A stretch of DNA of 64,000 nt from Bullera alba (taxonomy: Eukaryota > Basidiomycota > Tremellomycetes > Tremellales > Bulleraceae): positions 496,001 to 560,000 of the forward strand of contig BCIX01000007.1 of NCBI GenBank assembly GCA_001600095.1. The letters run 5' to 3'. The notes under the pieces are model-generated. The model had not been told where the DNA came from. It saw nothing but the letters and a program-made list of their open reading frames with translations, and made no database searches. Below, in pieces: positions 49,191 through 60,766 of this stretch; position 1 is the first letter of the stretch, and each line of letters starts with the position of its first letter. The position numbers and the translations under genes are program-made.

Positions 49191-52100
49191 CTAATTGGTC
49201 CACACCTGGTTTCCATTGGTAGCAGAACACTAGAAAACCGATCAGCTCCAGCCAGCTAGCGATAGTGTATCGTGACGACTCACCTCCCACGTCTGGACCT
49301 GGTTGCCCGGGTTCTTGTTCCCATCAGTGAGGTCCAAGCACTGGTTCGCGCTGGCTAGCTTGATGTGGTTGTCCGAGCCGTAGTTCCAAGTCTGGGCAGC
49401 TAGACCAGAGTAGCACTAGGATCAAACGTCAGCTCTCACTCTGCGCACATCTTCCTCGACACCAGATGGTGTGATGAGGCGTGAGACAAGAAGTAGTAGG
49501 AAGAGAGAAGGACAAAGGACAAGGAACTCACCTGCCAGATCTTCATCTTGACTCCATTGGCGGGTCCCGTTCCGGCATCGAGGCAGAAGTTGGCGTTGGC
49601 GACCTTGACCGATGTGGCGCCATTGCGGGAGAAGATGAATCGCTGGTTGGCGGCGTTGTTGCAGTTGGCAATCCTGCAAAGTGGGTTAGCATATTCCGTC
49701 TCCGCCAAAGTAAGGATAACAGGGCTGAACTCACTCGATCGCCGCGCCGTTGGTGTATGAGCTATCCCTGACTTGCAGGCACTTGCTGTTGTCGCCATTG
49801 GGGTGGATGACTTGGCCAGAGGTGCTAGGAGGCGTGGAAGAGCTCGAAGTTGGAGGTCGAGAGCTAGATGGAGTAGGGGGGACAGAGGATGATGCAGGGG
49901 GGTTGGTGCCAGCATTATCGGCTCGGATGAACTCTGCCGCTCGCTCGGCCTAGATCCAGACTCAGCACATGACTGCGTCGCACTCGAAGGAGACTTACAA
50001 GACCGTACAGCACCGACATGAGGTGCGAGGATACCTGGAAAGGAAGGGTGGATCCATCGACAACTCTCAATCCGCTGACTCCGTACTACGCGGATCTCGT
50101 CAGCTTGATTCTTCTCGAAAATGGGAGAATCCTCCACTCACAACTCTGTTTCTCGAGTCGACACATCCTCCGAGGTCCTTGCTCATCATTGCAACCGTAC
50201 CAATAGGATGCCAGTTCGATCTGTAGTTGTACTGCGCCCAAGTCGACCACGCGTTCAGGTCCGTGCCATCGGGCTGACTGCCGGATTTGCCGGTGATCGA
50301 GCTGGAGATAGGCGAGGAACCCATGATGATGGACGAGTACCTTGCAGTGGCGCCCTGAGCGAGTCTGTCAAACTCGTTCGAGTAGTATCGAGGGTCAATG
50401 TTGAAGCCGCCCGAATATGGCTGGTTGTTGGTGATCTTGACGGAACCTCGGGAGAATGGGAGCAGGAACCATGAATCCCAGCCAAACGTGCTGCCTAAAA
50501 CAAAGTCAGAATTGTCCGGCGGCGTGGTGGTAGTAGGGACTCACTGAAGGTGTAGTCAAAGTTCTCGGAGAAACCAACACCCTTGTTCAAGATCCAGTCT
50601 CGCTGAATCTCAAATACCCTCTGCAATCCAGCGGCTGAAGCGGCAGCACCGTTGTTCACGGCGGATTGAGCCCACTGAGCAATGTTGTTCTGGAGCAGGG
50701 TTCGCATCCTGCTAGCATCGGAGCCGGAGAAGAGGTCCTAGATCCGGGCATCAGCTCTGTATCCACCGCAAACTTATAGTACTCACCTGGAATCGAGGGA
50801 ATACGATTGGTTGACCACCTCCCCGGTTGCCGTTGAAGTTCCAGTTGGTAGTGGTAGTCGTCTGATCGATCAAGTTGAGGCCCACGGGCAAGTCGACTCG
50901 CGGGGTAACGCCAGCAGAGTTTAGAACGCTCGTTGGTCCGATACCCGATTGCTGCAGAATCACAGGGGTCTTGATCGAGCCAGTGGCCATGATGACCTCT
51001 CGGGAAGCAGAGACAGAGTAGGTGGCGCCCTTCTCGTCCCTGAACTCGAGACCCGTAGCTCGGGGGTTGGAGCCAGAGGTCAGGAGGACTTTACCGACGC
51101 TAGCACCGGCGAGGACTACAGTTATTTAGTGACCAAGGTCTTTCGACGGTATGATTGCATGAACTCACTGGTCAGGTTGGGAATGTTCCTGTTGAACAGG
51201 TATCCTCGGTCTGAGCGATATCAGCACTAGCACGGACCGTAGAATCAGGTAGATACTGACAGGCGTCGATTCTCGTGTTGCCGCTCCTGGTGTTTGCGAT
51301 CGGAGCCAGACCGGCGGGGTTACCACAGGTCAAGTCGCCGGCGTAGGGAGTTCCGAGGTTCTTGATCGTCGTGTTGAAGTTTCTCTCGATGGCATTCGGC
51401 GAGCTAAAGAAGTCAGGGAGAGCTCAGTGTCTTCCTTCTTGACTCACGCATTGGGGTCGTACTGGACACCGATTGGTCCGCCTGAACCGTGGCATGATGG
51501 GTCGTAAGTGACGCCAGCAGCTCGCTGGGCACTGCTGGGCGCTTGGAAGCTCTCCGCCCTTCGCATCTGGAAACCCATCAGCTTGCTGTTGCTAGAGGCA
51601 CAAAGTGGGAAGCTGCACTCACGTAGGGCTGCAGCGAGTTCCAGTTCAGTCCGGTGTTACCGACAGTCTCCATAGCGTCGATCTAGGAAAAGTTCAGCTT
51701 TGCGACCTAGACAATCAAGGAAGGTACAGCTACTCACTTGATAGTCGTGGGGTTTGCTCCATGCTAAGCCGTTGATGACTGTACTCCCACCAAGGGCTCG
51801 ACCTCCTCGGATCTTCGCTGGCTGGTTGTTGGCAGACGCCTGGGGGACGGTTTGGTATTGCCAGTCGAGGAAGGTCTAGGAAGTGGTCAGCTCACACTGC
51901 ATGTAATCATGGCAAATCCTACAGCTGACTCACGTCGAAGGTACTCTGGTATCGAGAGGCATCTAGGTAGACTGTATCAGCCATACGGTCATTCAGTGGA
52001 CAAGGAAGAACCCACCTGTGACGTCTTGCCTGCCTTCCTCGTCGTACCCCGCCTCAATCACCAATACCGTCCTGCCGGCATCTTCCGTCAACCTCGAGGC

Positions 52101-52268
52101 CAGGACGACTCCAGCTAGACCACCTCCTGCAATGACATAGTCGTAAGTCCTGCCGCTGACGGCGGCTCCGGAGTAGATGGGTGCGACGGCTCTCTTGGCT
52201 ATAGGCTCAGCTGGGGCTGCGAACGCTGCTGGAATCAGGGCCAGCGGGAGGAGGAGGGTAGTGATCAT
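49191..52268 (-). CDS. Secreted GMC oxidoreductase fused to a ricin-B-type lectin domain
   Basis: FAD-dependent glucose-methanol-choline oxidoreductase with a C-terminal beta-trefoil carbohydrate-binding domain. A signal peptide (LLLPLALIPAAFAAPAEP) with a KR site opens the protein. The FAD-binding motif is YDYVIAGGGLAGVVLASRL with TVLVIEAG. The C-terminal catalytic block is NWHPIGTVAMMSKDLGG, then YGVSGLRVVDGSTLPFQVS with SHLMSVLYGLAERA. A ~35-residue Ser/Pro/Thr linker follows, then a lectin domain of about 130 residues with three repeats, including CLQVRDSS, NQRF, CLDAGTG, QTW, CLDLTDG and a terminal QVW (QxW motifs). There are about 13 short introns. The lectin part is a carbohydrate-binding module only, with no ribosome-inactivating A chain. 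Oxidation of an alcohol or sugar at a polysaccharide surface is the likely role; the substrate is unknown. Confidence 0.9.
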
Positions 52269-52490
52269 GTCGCTGTCTACCGATGGCGGTGTGGTGGTGG
52301 GTGAAAGTGTGGGTGGGCTCAGTGGTATTAGGGTATGGGATGGATTATAGGTAGTTGCCGATGGGAATATGAGCGAGGGAAGGCTGCTGGTAAAAGGTCA
52401 GTCGAGGGTGAAAGGATCCTAATACCAATACGTGGGAGAAAGCCGGTCAGTTGAAGAAAGAGGAAGGGTGTTGACATCCATCTCCTCAGG

Positions 52491-52498
52491 CTATATAG
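52491..52498 (-). promoter_or_regulatory. TATA-like element of the GMC gene
   Basis: CTATATAG lies about 225 nt upstream of the GMC start codon and can be read as a TATA element on the minus strand. Confidence 0.35.
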
Positions 52499-52626
52499 TC
52501 TGCTGGATACGGATGACCTACGCACCGACCCTCCTGTCCGCATGACACTTTGCCTACGATCTCCTACCAGGCACCCGTCCGGCCGGGAGGAAGACCGGTG
52601 CGGGATCTCAATCATCACTGCTCCTA

Positions 52627-52658
52627 CCCCCTACCCCCTCCCCCCCCCTCCTACCCCC
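52627..52658 (-). promoter_or_regulatory. Candidate G-quadruplex in the GMC promoter
   Basis: The plus strand has four C-runs of 5, 5, 9 and 5 bases separated by 2, 1 and 5 bases, so the coding (minus) strand has four G-runs with short loops. This meets the usual G4 pattern about 360-390 nt upstream of the start codon. Confidence 0.5.
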
Positions 52659-54221
52659 ACTCCACCCACTTGTTGCTGTGTTGAGTCTAGTGGATCTCCT
52701 GATCACTGCCTTGCAATGTTGCAACACCCCTTTCCCTGCCTGTCAACGAGACAAACGACGTCAGAAAATTGTCTATTTGGTTCGGGGAGAGGTTAAACCG
52801 CGTTAGAGGCGGGTGGAGCCGCCCTCTAATTTTCGGGGTTTAATTCCTCTTCGGGCAATGTCAGGTACGCAATAACGTAACAGGGGTCAGGCACCATCGC
52901 CCGCTTGTTCGCTTGACACTTCGCCCCGCCAGTATGGTCCGCAACATGAGCATGGAGGGAGAGTCGACGCTCAGCACAGCAAATCGATGAGCGACGAAGA
53001 CTCGAGACAGCGAGACAGCGAGCGACGTCGAGGACGCGAGGACGCGAGGACAGCACAGGCTGCGATGATCGCGACACAGCAGGACGCACAGCAACATTGA
53101 TTCGGACCTGATCTCAGTTACTATACTCTCGCTTGCTCGCCTGCCTTTGGATCTTCAGTGTCAACACCTTTGAGTCTGAGCTGCCCTTTGGATACGGCAA
53201 AGGAGCCAAGCACTGCAGTAACCTGCGGTAAGCTGACTCACAAATACGACGCCAATCAATCCCGGGGCAGCCCTGTTCAGCCGAGGGCATGCCCGATGTT
53301 GACACCGATGTCGATCTGATCGACTGCTGTCTTACGGGTTACGACCTCTTATGGCGATAGTGCGACGGCAACTAACGACCAGTAAGCTCACGAACTGCAG
53401 GTACAGACAGGTACAAACAGGTACAAACAGGTACAGTCTGACAGTCTGGCACGGCAGGTGTACGAGAGTAACGACACTGGCACGACAGTCAAGTATAGTA
53501 CGACAGAGTACGACCTAGTACGACTCCTCATCGTCGGCTCCCGTAGGCTGCAGATCTGTCAACGATCATGCTTATTCACGATGTTTACACCTCCACAGGA
53601 ACCAGTCACAATACGGCAGCGGTCGTACGGCGGTCGTACTCGCTGGACTACGGTAGACTACGGTAGACTTCGTGCATGGGACTTCATACGACGGTACGAG
53701 ACGGTACGACAGCACGACGCCATCACGACCACCTGTAGAGCTGGAAGCACGACTCCCTCTCGTATCGCTTCCCCCGGATCATCGATCAGATGCCGCATTT
53801 CCCCCGCGATCTCCATGGTCCTCCACTAGATCTCCCGCGAACTCCCAGATTTGGACATGGATGGCTTCTTCCCCTCTTCTTCATGATCGACCCTGTAACA
53901 GCTTATACCCCTTGAAGTCACACCCTGGGTCAGATTCCTGTTCATCTCCCCTTCAGACATGAATCGGCAATCTACGGGCGTTGAGCTCCAGTCGACGACT
54001 CGCCAGGCTTGACCCAAACGTCCGACGAACTGCTGCTACAAACGACATATTAGCTTATGCAGCTACCACCACACGAGCAGCTCGACGTGACTGCTGCATG
54101 GTCTGTGGAGCTGCCACTCACGATACTTTAGCGACCGGGACACCCTTGGCTGCCGACTGTGGTGCACGACTAATGACGATGTGAGCTGTGCAGTCGGGAT
54201 CCCCAACACGGTGCAGCTCAC
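52659..54221. other. Long repeat-rich intergenic region
   Basis: About 1.5 kb with no supportable gene. It has several simple repeats: CGAGACAG and GAGGACGC duplications near 53007-53050, a 10-bp repeat at 53401-53436, many ACGACAGTACGAC-like words from 53460 to 53720, and a CTACGGTAGA duplication near 53648-53668. The lack of long open frames and the repeat density fit non-coding DNA. Confidence 0.5.
53401..53436. repeat. 10-bp tandem repeat GTACARACAG
   Basis: Three complete units and a partial fourth are seen in direct succession in the intergenic region. Confidence 0.85.
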
Positions 54222-55446
54222 TCACAGCTTGGGACCATTGGCATCAAAGGCGACTCGGCTGAGCGAGGGAAGACCACCCTTGGATCTCTCACAGGCGCAC
54301 TCGCAGCCTTCGGGCATGGGCGGGTCGAACAGCTCGGCGACCAGTGCCCAGTCCATTGCGTCCTTGCGATAGGCTCCTCCCCTTCCTTCTGAGCCCTTCG
54401 GTTTCGTCTTCTTCGTCTTCAACCTGCCCCCTTCCCTCCTATTCGCCCTTCCATCCGCTCCCTCCCCTCGCCCAACGGTCCTCGACGCCACGATGGCCTT
54501 TTGGAACGATTCCCGCCATCCCTCCCACAACTCCCTCTCGATCCAATCCCACATGTGGAGCATGTCGACCTTCGCCGGCAGCATCTCGATTGCCATTTTG
54601 GCCATTGTGATATCCTGCCTCGCCGATGCCGTGGCCAATAGACATCCAGGGTGAGCCTGTCCGTGCTCGACTATGCGGTCGTGGAGGTATCGAATAGCCA
54701 AGTTGCACTTCAACTCGAACATCGCATACAGCTTCTCTATCACGTCGTGGCAACATGCTCCGACGTGGAGAATCTCGTAGATCCCAGTGTGGAAGAACCC
54801 GACGATGGCCTCGGTCGAGTCGTTAGTGAGCGTGGGCATGGCGATTTGGAGGGCCGAGTCGAGTGGGTTTCGCTGGAGCAACTCGCCAAAGTTGGGGCTG
54901 GGGTTGGAGAGAGAGGGAGTGTTGGCGAGCAAAGAGAGCCAGATAGTCCGGGACGGGGACGAGTGAGTAAAGGGTTGACGAGGACAAGAACAAATCAGCA
55001 TACATCGATCATCAATTCGTTCCAGCAGTCATTTCATCGACCCCACAGCTACCATCATCTGTCCTCCCGTGGACTCGATCCCAGTCACGATCCTTCCTCT
55101 GCCCTTCCCCTGAGACTTGTGGGCACAGAGTCCCGACGCCCACTCACCTGTGCTTCAGGACGTAATGGCTCGGAACCGCAAACCCAAGCTTCTCCGCAGA
55201 GAGAAATACCACATCCGCCTGCGGATCGTTGAAATAGTGATGCAGCTTGATATCAGGGACGTCCGTCGGTCCGTTCTTTCGGTCGCTTTTGCTGCTTTTG
55301 GCTTTTCCTTTGCCTTTGCCCTTGTCTCCGGCTTTGTCTGAGCCGCCTTGGTCTTTGCCTCTATCTGCGGCTGCGCCAGAGTGTGAAGCATCGTGGCAGT
55401 CGTAAATGTGGTTGAGGAGATCGAGGGGGAAGACGCATGTCGCCAT
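54222..55446 (-). CDS. BTB-like family protein 2
   Basis: Two exons (55446-55148 and 54897-54222) give about 324 residues. Exon 1 has a Lys/Gly-rich stretch, then HHYFNDPQADVVFLSAEKLG and VPSHYVLKHS. The ~250-nt intron ends so that the frame reads HSPNFGELLQRNPLDSALQI, the same BTB-like helix seen in the 41649-42772 gene. Next come the family features FFHTGIYEIL, KLYAMFELKCNLAIRYLHD and LLATASARQDITMAKMAIEM. A basic C-terminal region with AYRKDAMDWALVAELFDPP ends the protein. The motif LL-x-x-A-S/G-x-R-x-D-I-x-x-AK-x-AI is shared with the other two copies. Molecular role unknown; protein-protein interaction is expected from the BTB fold. Confidence 0.72.
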
Positions 55447-56760
55447 GGTGTCGCGTACTGAGAGGGTCAGCTCATTGCAGGCTCGTTGAGGTTCTGCATC
55501 AGCGCCTGGTGGACGGGAACGGTAAGTGTAATGGATGAGAGTGTCAAGCAGGTCGACGAGTTGTATCCCAAGCCAAGGGGGACGGCGGGTGTTGTGCGGT
55601 CTTGACGAGGAACCGGGATGAAAGCCCACAAGTCAAGGAAAGAGGCCGACCAGTACGACTATGGGGAAGGAGACGTGTACACCTCGTACTCACGCTTCAA
55701 GGGGCCCATGAGTGGATCCCCCTCTATGCCTTTATAGTCATGACAGCACATCGCACCTAGACGATGACCCTTCCAGCTCCAGTCTGGTGATACCGACAGA
55801 AGTAGGCGGGGAAGATGCGGGGAGGTTTGTGGTGAGGTTCTGGATATGCGGAAGATGAAGCTGGAAGACCGGTTCCTGAATAGTGGACCACGACAGGGAT
55901 GATGATTGCTGATGTGCTAAAGTGATCCAGTTCAGATGTGGTATTAGAGCTGCGTGTGATGTTAAGGTGAGATGAGGTGTTGATGCGGAGGAGCGTCGAG
56001 GTGTAATGAGGAAAGCGACTAGGTCGTCACCGAGAAGGAAGGGAAGGAAGGAAGTGTAGTTGTCAAGGAAGGGAGAGAGGTGATTCCGAAATGACCTGTC
56101 TGCAGCGGTGCAGCCTTGGTTGACGAGTGACCAGGCTAGAAAGATGAGCGAGTGTCTCGACAGATGAGGATGAATGTGATGAAGGAAGATGAGTTCAATG
56201 TAGTCAGTAGTCACAGTCCATGCTAGCGCTGATCCTCCGCTTTGACCACCTCCACCCGGTGGCGATCCACACGCTGATCGTCAGGAACGGAAATGGCGGT
56301 CCGAGCGGGGTGCATGTTGGCGGTCGATCGAGCGTGGCTGTGGACACGGGCTTGTGGTAGCGGGAGTCGAAGGAGTTTGAGGTGAACATAGCTATGCATG
56401 TCAGTACGCTGCTGGCTCTTACCACACGCTGAACCTCATCCACGGTGATATCGACCGGTATTCCCGTGATCAGTCGAGCACAACCACCAGCCTGTGGCAT
56501 CAGCATCCCGGCTCGCTCCAGACTGCATCTTAATCACAGGCCGATAACATCGTAGGTGTCGTTTCCCCATGCCTTCTAATCCCCTCTAAACCGTTACACC
56601 CCTTCAAACCGTGACACCGAACGTGGACGTGCGCGATGTTGAGCAACGAAGCCCACGTCCATTGCCAGCCCATTTCCCTGCTCCACCTCCGGTTGCCCCG
56701 CCATCGTCCCTCGTCCAAGGCTGTCCATCTGCTTCACCGGTTGTCGAAGCGGTCGTTGGC
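55447..56760. other. Intergenic region between BTB-like gene 2 and the ING gene
   Basis: About 1.3 kb. A minus-strand open frame (55738-56214) lacks an ATG and any domain, so no gene is called. A duplicated GAAGGGAAGGAAGGAAG-type purine run occurs near 56035-56075. Confidence 0.45.
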
Positions 56761-58766
56761 CTACTTCCTGCTCTTGACTTTAGGCTTTTTCTTCGGGTTC
56801 TTCTTCCGTCTCTCGACGCAGCGCGGACATATCCAATTACCCTCTGGGGTCTTGCTGAGTCCGAGGCAGGAGAGGTGGTACTGGCGACAATGTCAGCGTC
56901 ATTTCCCCATCAGGCAACGGGGACAAAGAGAAGTGACGTAGGTTGATCCAACCATCCCAGGCTATGACCTTACTCACCCATTCAATCTCGCAGTCGTCGT
57001 CGTCGCACCCGATCATCTCCCCGTACGACACGTTTCGACACGTGCAATACACCTTTGTGTCCATTTCCCCTTCCATCACCTCCATATTCTCCATACTGGA
57101 CACTCTCTCCATATCGGCCGCTCCGGGGCCAAAGACACCTCGGTCCGCTGCACCGTTGCTCTTGACATTACTGGCGGTACGCTTGGGAGCCGGTTTGCCA
57201 TCGTCCTCGTCCATCATGTCGCTGTATTCCTCCCCGTCGTCTTCGTCGAATCGGGATCGCTTGCTGGACGAAGGGGCAGTCTTGTCCGCTGGGGCAGCCT
57301 TGCCCGCTTTGGGCGCGGGGAGATTGGGCGTCCCGTTGGCACTGCGTCCGGGAATATGTGAGCCTTCTCGAGATCCAACATCGAGGCCAAGTCCATCCCG
57401 GCGGTCTACAGTCGGTTCAGCTATGTCACATCCTTACAGCACGACTGCACCTACCGTCATCAGAGTCCTCGTCACTGTCATCGGCCCTCTCTGCCTTTTT
57501 GGCCTTGCTCAGCGCTGCGGCCAATTGTCTCGCAGTCTGCGGCTGTGATGGCTTGCCATTGAATGCCGAGGCAGAGGCTAGAGAGTCTGCAGGCGATGTT
57601 GCGCGGTTGACACTGTGCGGTGTCAGCAAGACATCCAACCTCTACTCTTCGACGACGGACAAGGATCATCTTCCTATGTCGAACACCTGGTTACTCACGG
57701 CTTTCGCTTCTTCACTGGAGCCTTCTTCTTCTCTCCCCCGACGCTCGACACTTCGTCATCATCCCTGCCGATCACCTGCATCCTGCTCTTCTTCTTCTTC
57801 GTCGGGGTATCCCCCGTTCCAGCTGCAGTGCCGGACGCGCCAGCTGCGGCATTGCTCCGGTTGGCTGGACCCGCAAAGGGCGAGTTGACCTGTCGAGCCA
57901 GTCCCCGACGCGAGGATGTGTGCATTGGAGGGTAGGACAGTGTGAGCGATTGAGTGTATGGCGAGGGCGGGCCTTGCTGGAGGAGGGTGGACGACGCCAG
58001 GAGGTTTGAGATGTGTCGCTGGTGGGCCATGATCTGTGGTCTGGGTCAGTGCTGTTCACCAACTGACATTGTGACTCGAGACGGTGTGGGTCATGCGAAG
58101 AGCAGGAGGCCTGGCTGAGATGCAGAGGTTGGCACTCAGGCGGTGCTCGCAGCCATCGAGGCAACGAGTGTTGTGGAAGGGGAAACCGAAAGCAGACTTC
58201 AGAGCCGAAGCTCACGCTTCGCTCGCTCGCTCGCTCGCTCACTCACCCCGTCGCACGCTCCACCCGCTACTCTGATCTTGTCATCCCCTCCAAGCTTGTA
58301 CCGCGCGGCCTCCTCCGCGATCTCTTGCAAGAGCTGGAACCGGCGTTCGGGCCCTATTGTCGGGTCTTGAATCCAGTTGATCAGGGTGTTCAGTTTGGTC
58401 TCCAGGTTGACCAGCGTGGCTAAGCGTCTGAGTTCAGCTCTCTCTCTTCGTACTTCTCTCTCTATATATCTCTCTCTCTCTCCCCGGGTCACTCTCTCAA
58501 GCTCTCGAGGGAGAGAGAGCGGGTCGGAACCAAGGCGCCCATCACGCTGACCAGCTAGGGCTCGAAGTGGACTCACAGAACAACACCGCGCCCAGCTCAT
58601 TCAAATCGCTATGCACCCTCGTCAACTCTGAAGGGATCTGATCCAGCGTGTCCATAATGTCCGAGACGACGAGGATATCTTGCGCATCGTCGATCGACTG
58701 GGCCGTGAGGGGCGGTGGAGAGGGCGATAATGGCTCCACGACGGCCGCGTAGGCTTTTGGCGGCAT
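56761..58766 (-). CDS. ING-family PHD-finger protein (Yng2-like)
   Basis: ING proteins are histone-mark readers in acetyltransferase or deacetylase complexes. The N-terminal ING helix region reads DIMDTLDQIPSELTRVHSDL, then TLVNLETKLNTLINWIQDP and PERRFQLLQEIAEEAARYKL across introns. The middle is Ser/Lys-rich with nuclear-localisation-like KKKKSR and KKKAPVKKRKP. The C-terminal PHD is complete: VYCTCRNVSYGEMIGCDDDD, then CEIEWYHLSCLGL and WICPRC (C4HC3). The aromatic residues expected for H3K4me3 reading are present. It ends in a basic tail (KKNPKKKPKVKSRK). There are about seven introns. The start is uncertain, because the frame stays open upstream of ATG 58766 to another ATG near 59228. 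Confidence 0.88.
58219..58247. repeat. (GCTC)n microsatellite
   Basis: Five to six GCTC/CTCG tetranucleotide repeats lie in an intron of the ING-family gene. CT-rich runs also occur near 58435-58490. Confidence 0.75.
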
Positions 58767-59357
58767 CCTGTGTTCGAGCTTTTGTGTATTGTCCTCGGCA
58801 ATGCTACCTGTGCCAGAATGACAAGAGATGCTGGACTCTAGGGTTAGGAGCTGCTTTGACACGAGAAGAGCGGGTCTGAAAGAGCTCTGACGGGGTGCGA
58901 CAACAGCAGGGTCTGATAGTTTATTCGAGCCACTCATCAGAGGGGAGCCGGGCTTAGCCGATGCAGACCACGTGGCGTAGTCGTCGTCGGCGCGGGAGAG
59001 ATGCTGGTCGATCATTCGATGCCTTGCAGCAGCTTGCAGCTTGCAGCGCGATGTGGCCTTGGGCTTGTTGACTACGGCTTGCATATAGGAGAGCACGGCA
59101 GCAAGCAAGACGACCCACTCATGGCTGTATGGACCGGTTTCGCTGTGACAAATCTGGCTGATTCCACCGGCCTCGCAAGTATCGCCTCCAACTGCCAACA
59201 TGACCCTGTGGTTTGACTCGTCTTCCATTGCAGTCTCAAGCAAAAAGCTCCACGTTCATCGACATCGCCTCGCCACGTCTAGCCTAGACGGGATGTCCGT
59301 CCTCGTCCGTCTTCCCCTTTCTCGACAAGGAGCACCTTGTCTCTATCCGAACCCTAC
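58767..59357. other. Spacer between ING gene and BTB-like gene 3
   Basis: About 590 nt. The minus-strand frame that begins the ING gene stays open through much of it, so part could be an N-terminal extension; otherwise it is the ING promoter. Confidence 0.4.
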
Positions 59358-60277
59358 TTATCGCGCCCACGCTGTCTCCCTGTCCTCGCCCATGATCCCC
59401 CGGATCGTCGCATTGCCCAGTGGGGAAATCACCTGCGAAGGAGACTTCGACTCCCTGACAGCAAGCATTGGCATCTTCTTCGGTGTTCCCGGAGTCAATA
59501 CTCTCGCTGGTGGTCCTATACCCATTGAGGAGCGGAGCTGCGATCGAGCCGTGGCATACGTGGCGTTCTTGATCGGAGTCCGTGGTGGCGGGGGCGCTTG
59601 TGTATGAGGAGTGTAAGGAGTACACGGAGTGCACGGAAGGTGAGTCGTTCGAGGTGTGTGCGGCGTACGAGGGGTAATTGGAGTGAGGCGGTGATTGCGA
59701 GGAGTGTGAGGCGATCTGGGCGACCAGACGATCTCGTGTCGACGGGATGAGGCTGGCCACGGCAATTCCGCCAGAACGAGCGTCTCCGCCCTGCTACGTT
59801 TCCTGGGCGTTCGGGGCGGTATCTCCCTCTTGACTCTCTCCGGTGTGATGCTGGCCGGAATGGTTGATCTGTTGACAGGGGCTACTCGACCAAATACATC
59901 GGTGGGCGTTATCGCTTTGACTCTGACCGCACTGAAGTGGGTAGCGTATCAGCTTCCTCGTCGTCGATGAAAGACGCACAAGCTCACCTAGGCCCCTGTG
60001 GTGGTAACGCCTGTCCACTCTGTTCTTCTGACTGCTCACTTCCCAATTTGGCTAGCCGGCAGATCGCCCTTTTCGCCATCTCTAGATCCTTCGCTTCAGC
60101 CGCATAGGCCAGTATGGCCCAATCGTCTTGATCATCACCGAGCTGGTCTGTTGGCTGTGTATACTGGATGTTCTGCGAGGTAAGCGAGGTGAGTGAGGTG
60201 AACGGCGGTGAGAGCGATTCGACCTGCGTGTGTCGCTTCTGAAGCTCGGAGGTGCGACTTCCTCGGCAGTCGGTCAT
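59358..60277 (-). CDS. Truncated BTB-like family protein 3 with Thr/Pro-rich tail
   Basis: Two exons. From ATG 60277 the first exon reads MTDCRGSRTSELQKRHTQVE and then DDWAILAYAAEAKDLEMAKR with AICRLAKLG. This matches the post-BTB motif of the other two local copies. No BTB-like segment is found in the ~490 nt upstream before the next gene ends. After the intron the protein continues AVRVKAITPTDVFGRV and has a long Thr-Pro-rich tail with many TP steps (possible proline-directed kinase sites), ending GEDRETAWAR at 59358. It may be a shortened paralogue, or upstream exons may be missed. Confidence 0.5.
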
Positions 60278-60766
60278 CTCTAGTATCGGGGCTGTTGGTG
60301 TTCGAGCGTCCAACGGGTGTGCGATGATGCCGATATAGGGGTGTGGTAGGGATGATGGATGGCTTGAGCTGGAGATTGCAAGGATGATGAAGGTGTTTGT
60401 TAAGGACGGAATGAGCTAGGGGCTTGGTGGGTCTGTGCGTGTATGCGGTCCGAGCGGCCTTCGCACAATAGGCAACCTTCGTCGACGACAAACTCATCGG
60501 AGCTATGCCTTCGTCGTCAATGCTGCTCTACACTGACCAGTACCATGGCTGAACGGCTGTACACTACTGATACATTGCGACTCGGCGATCTATAGCTGCT
60601 CTGCTTTGATATCTGCTCTCGTAGGTGTTTTACTCTGCGCAGAATGGGTCGAGCTGACTTCTAGTCACAGTCTCCGCTCAGCCAGCTCTTGCCGTATTGG
60701 CGTTTCTTCTGATCTCCTTCCGTCCCTGGCTTGCACGTTCCCCCTCCTCAAAACCCATCGACCCCG
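60278..60766. other. Spacer upstream of BTB-like gene 3
   Basis: About 490 nt with no supportable gene. Confidence 0.4.

Noticed and set aside
49436..49953. Ricin-type lectin part considered as a toxin gene
   Set aside because: Only the carbohydrate-binding beta-trefoil is present, attached to an oxidoreductase; there is no ribosome-inactivating chain.
55738..56214. Minus-strand frame that looks moderately hydrophobic
   Set aside because: It has no ATG start and no motif, and could not be joined to the BTB-like gene by credible splice sites.
58542..59243. Long N-terminal extension of the ING-family gene
   Set aside because: The frame is open, but the upstream part shows no ING-like sequence; ATG 58766 gives a natural family N-terminus. 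Kept only as an alternative start.
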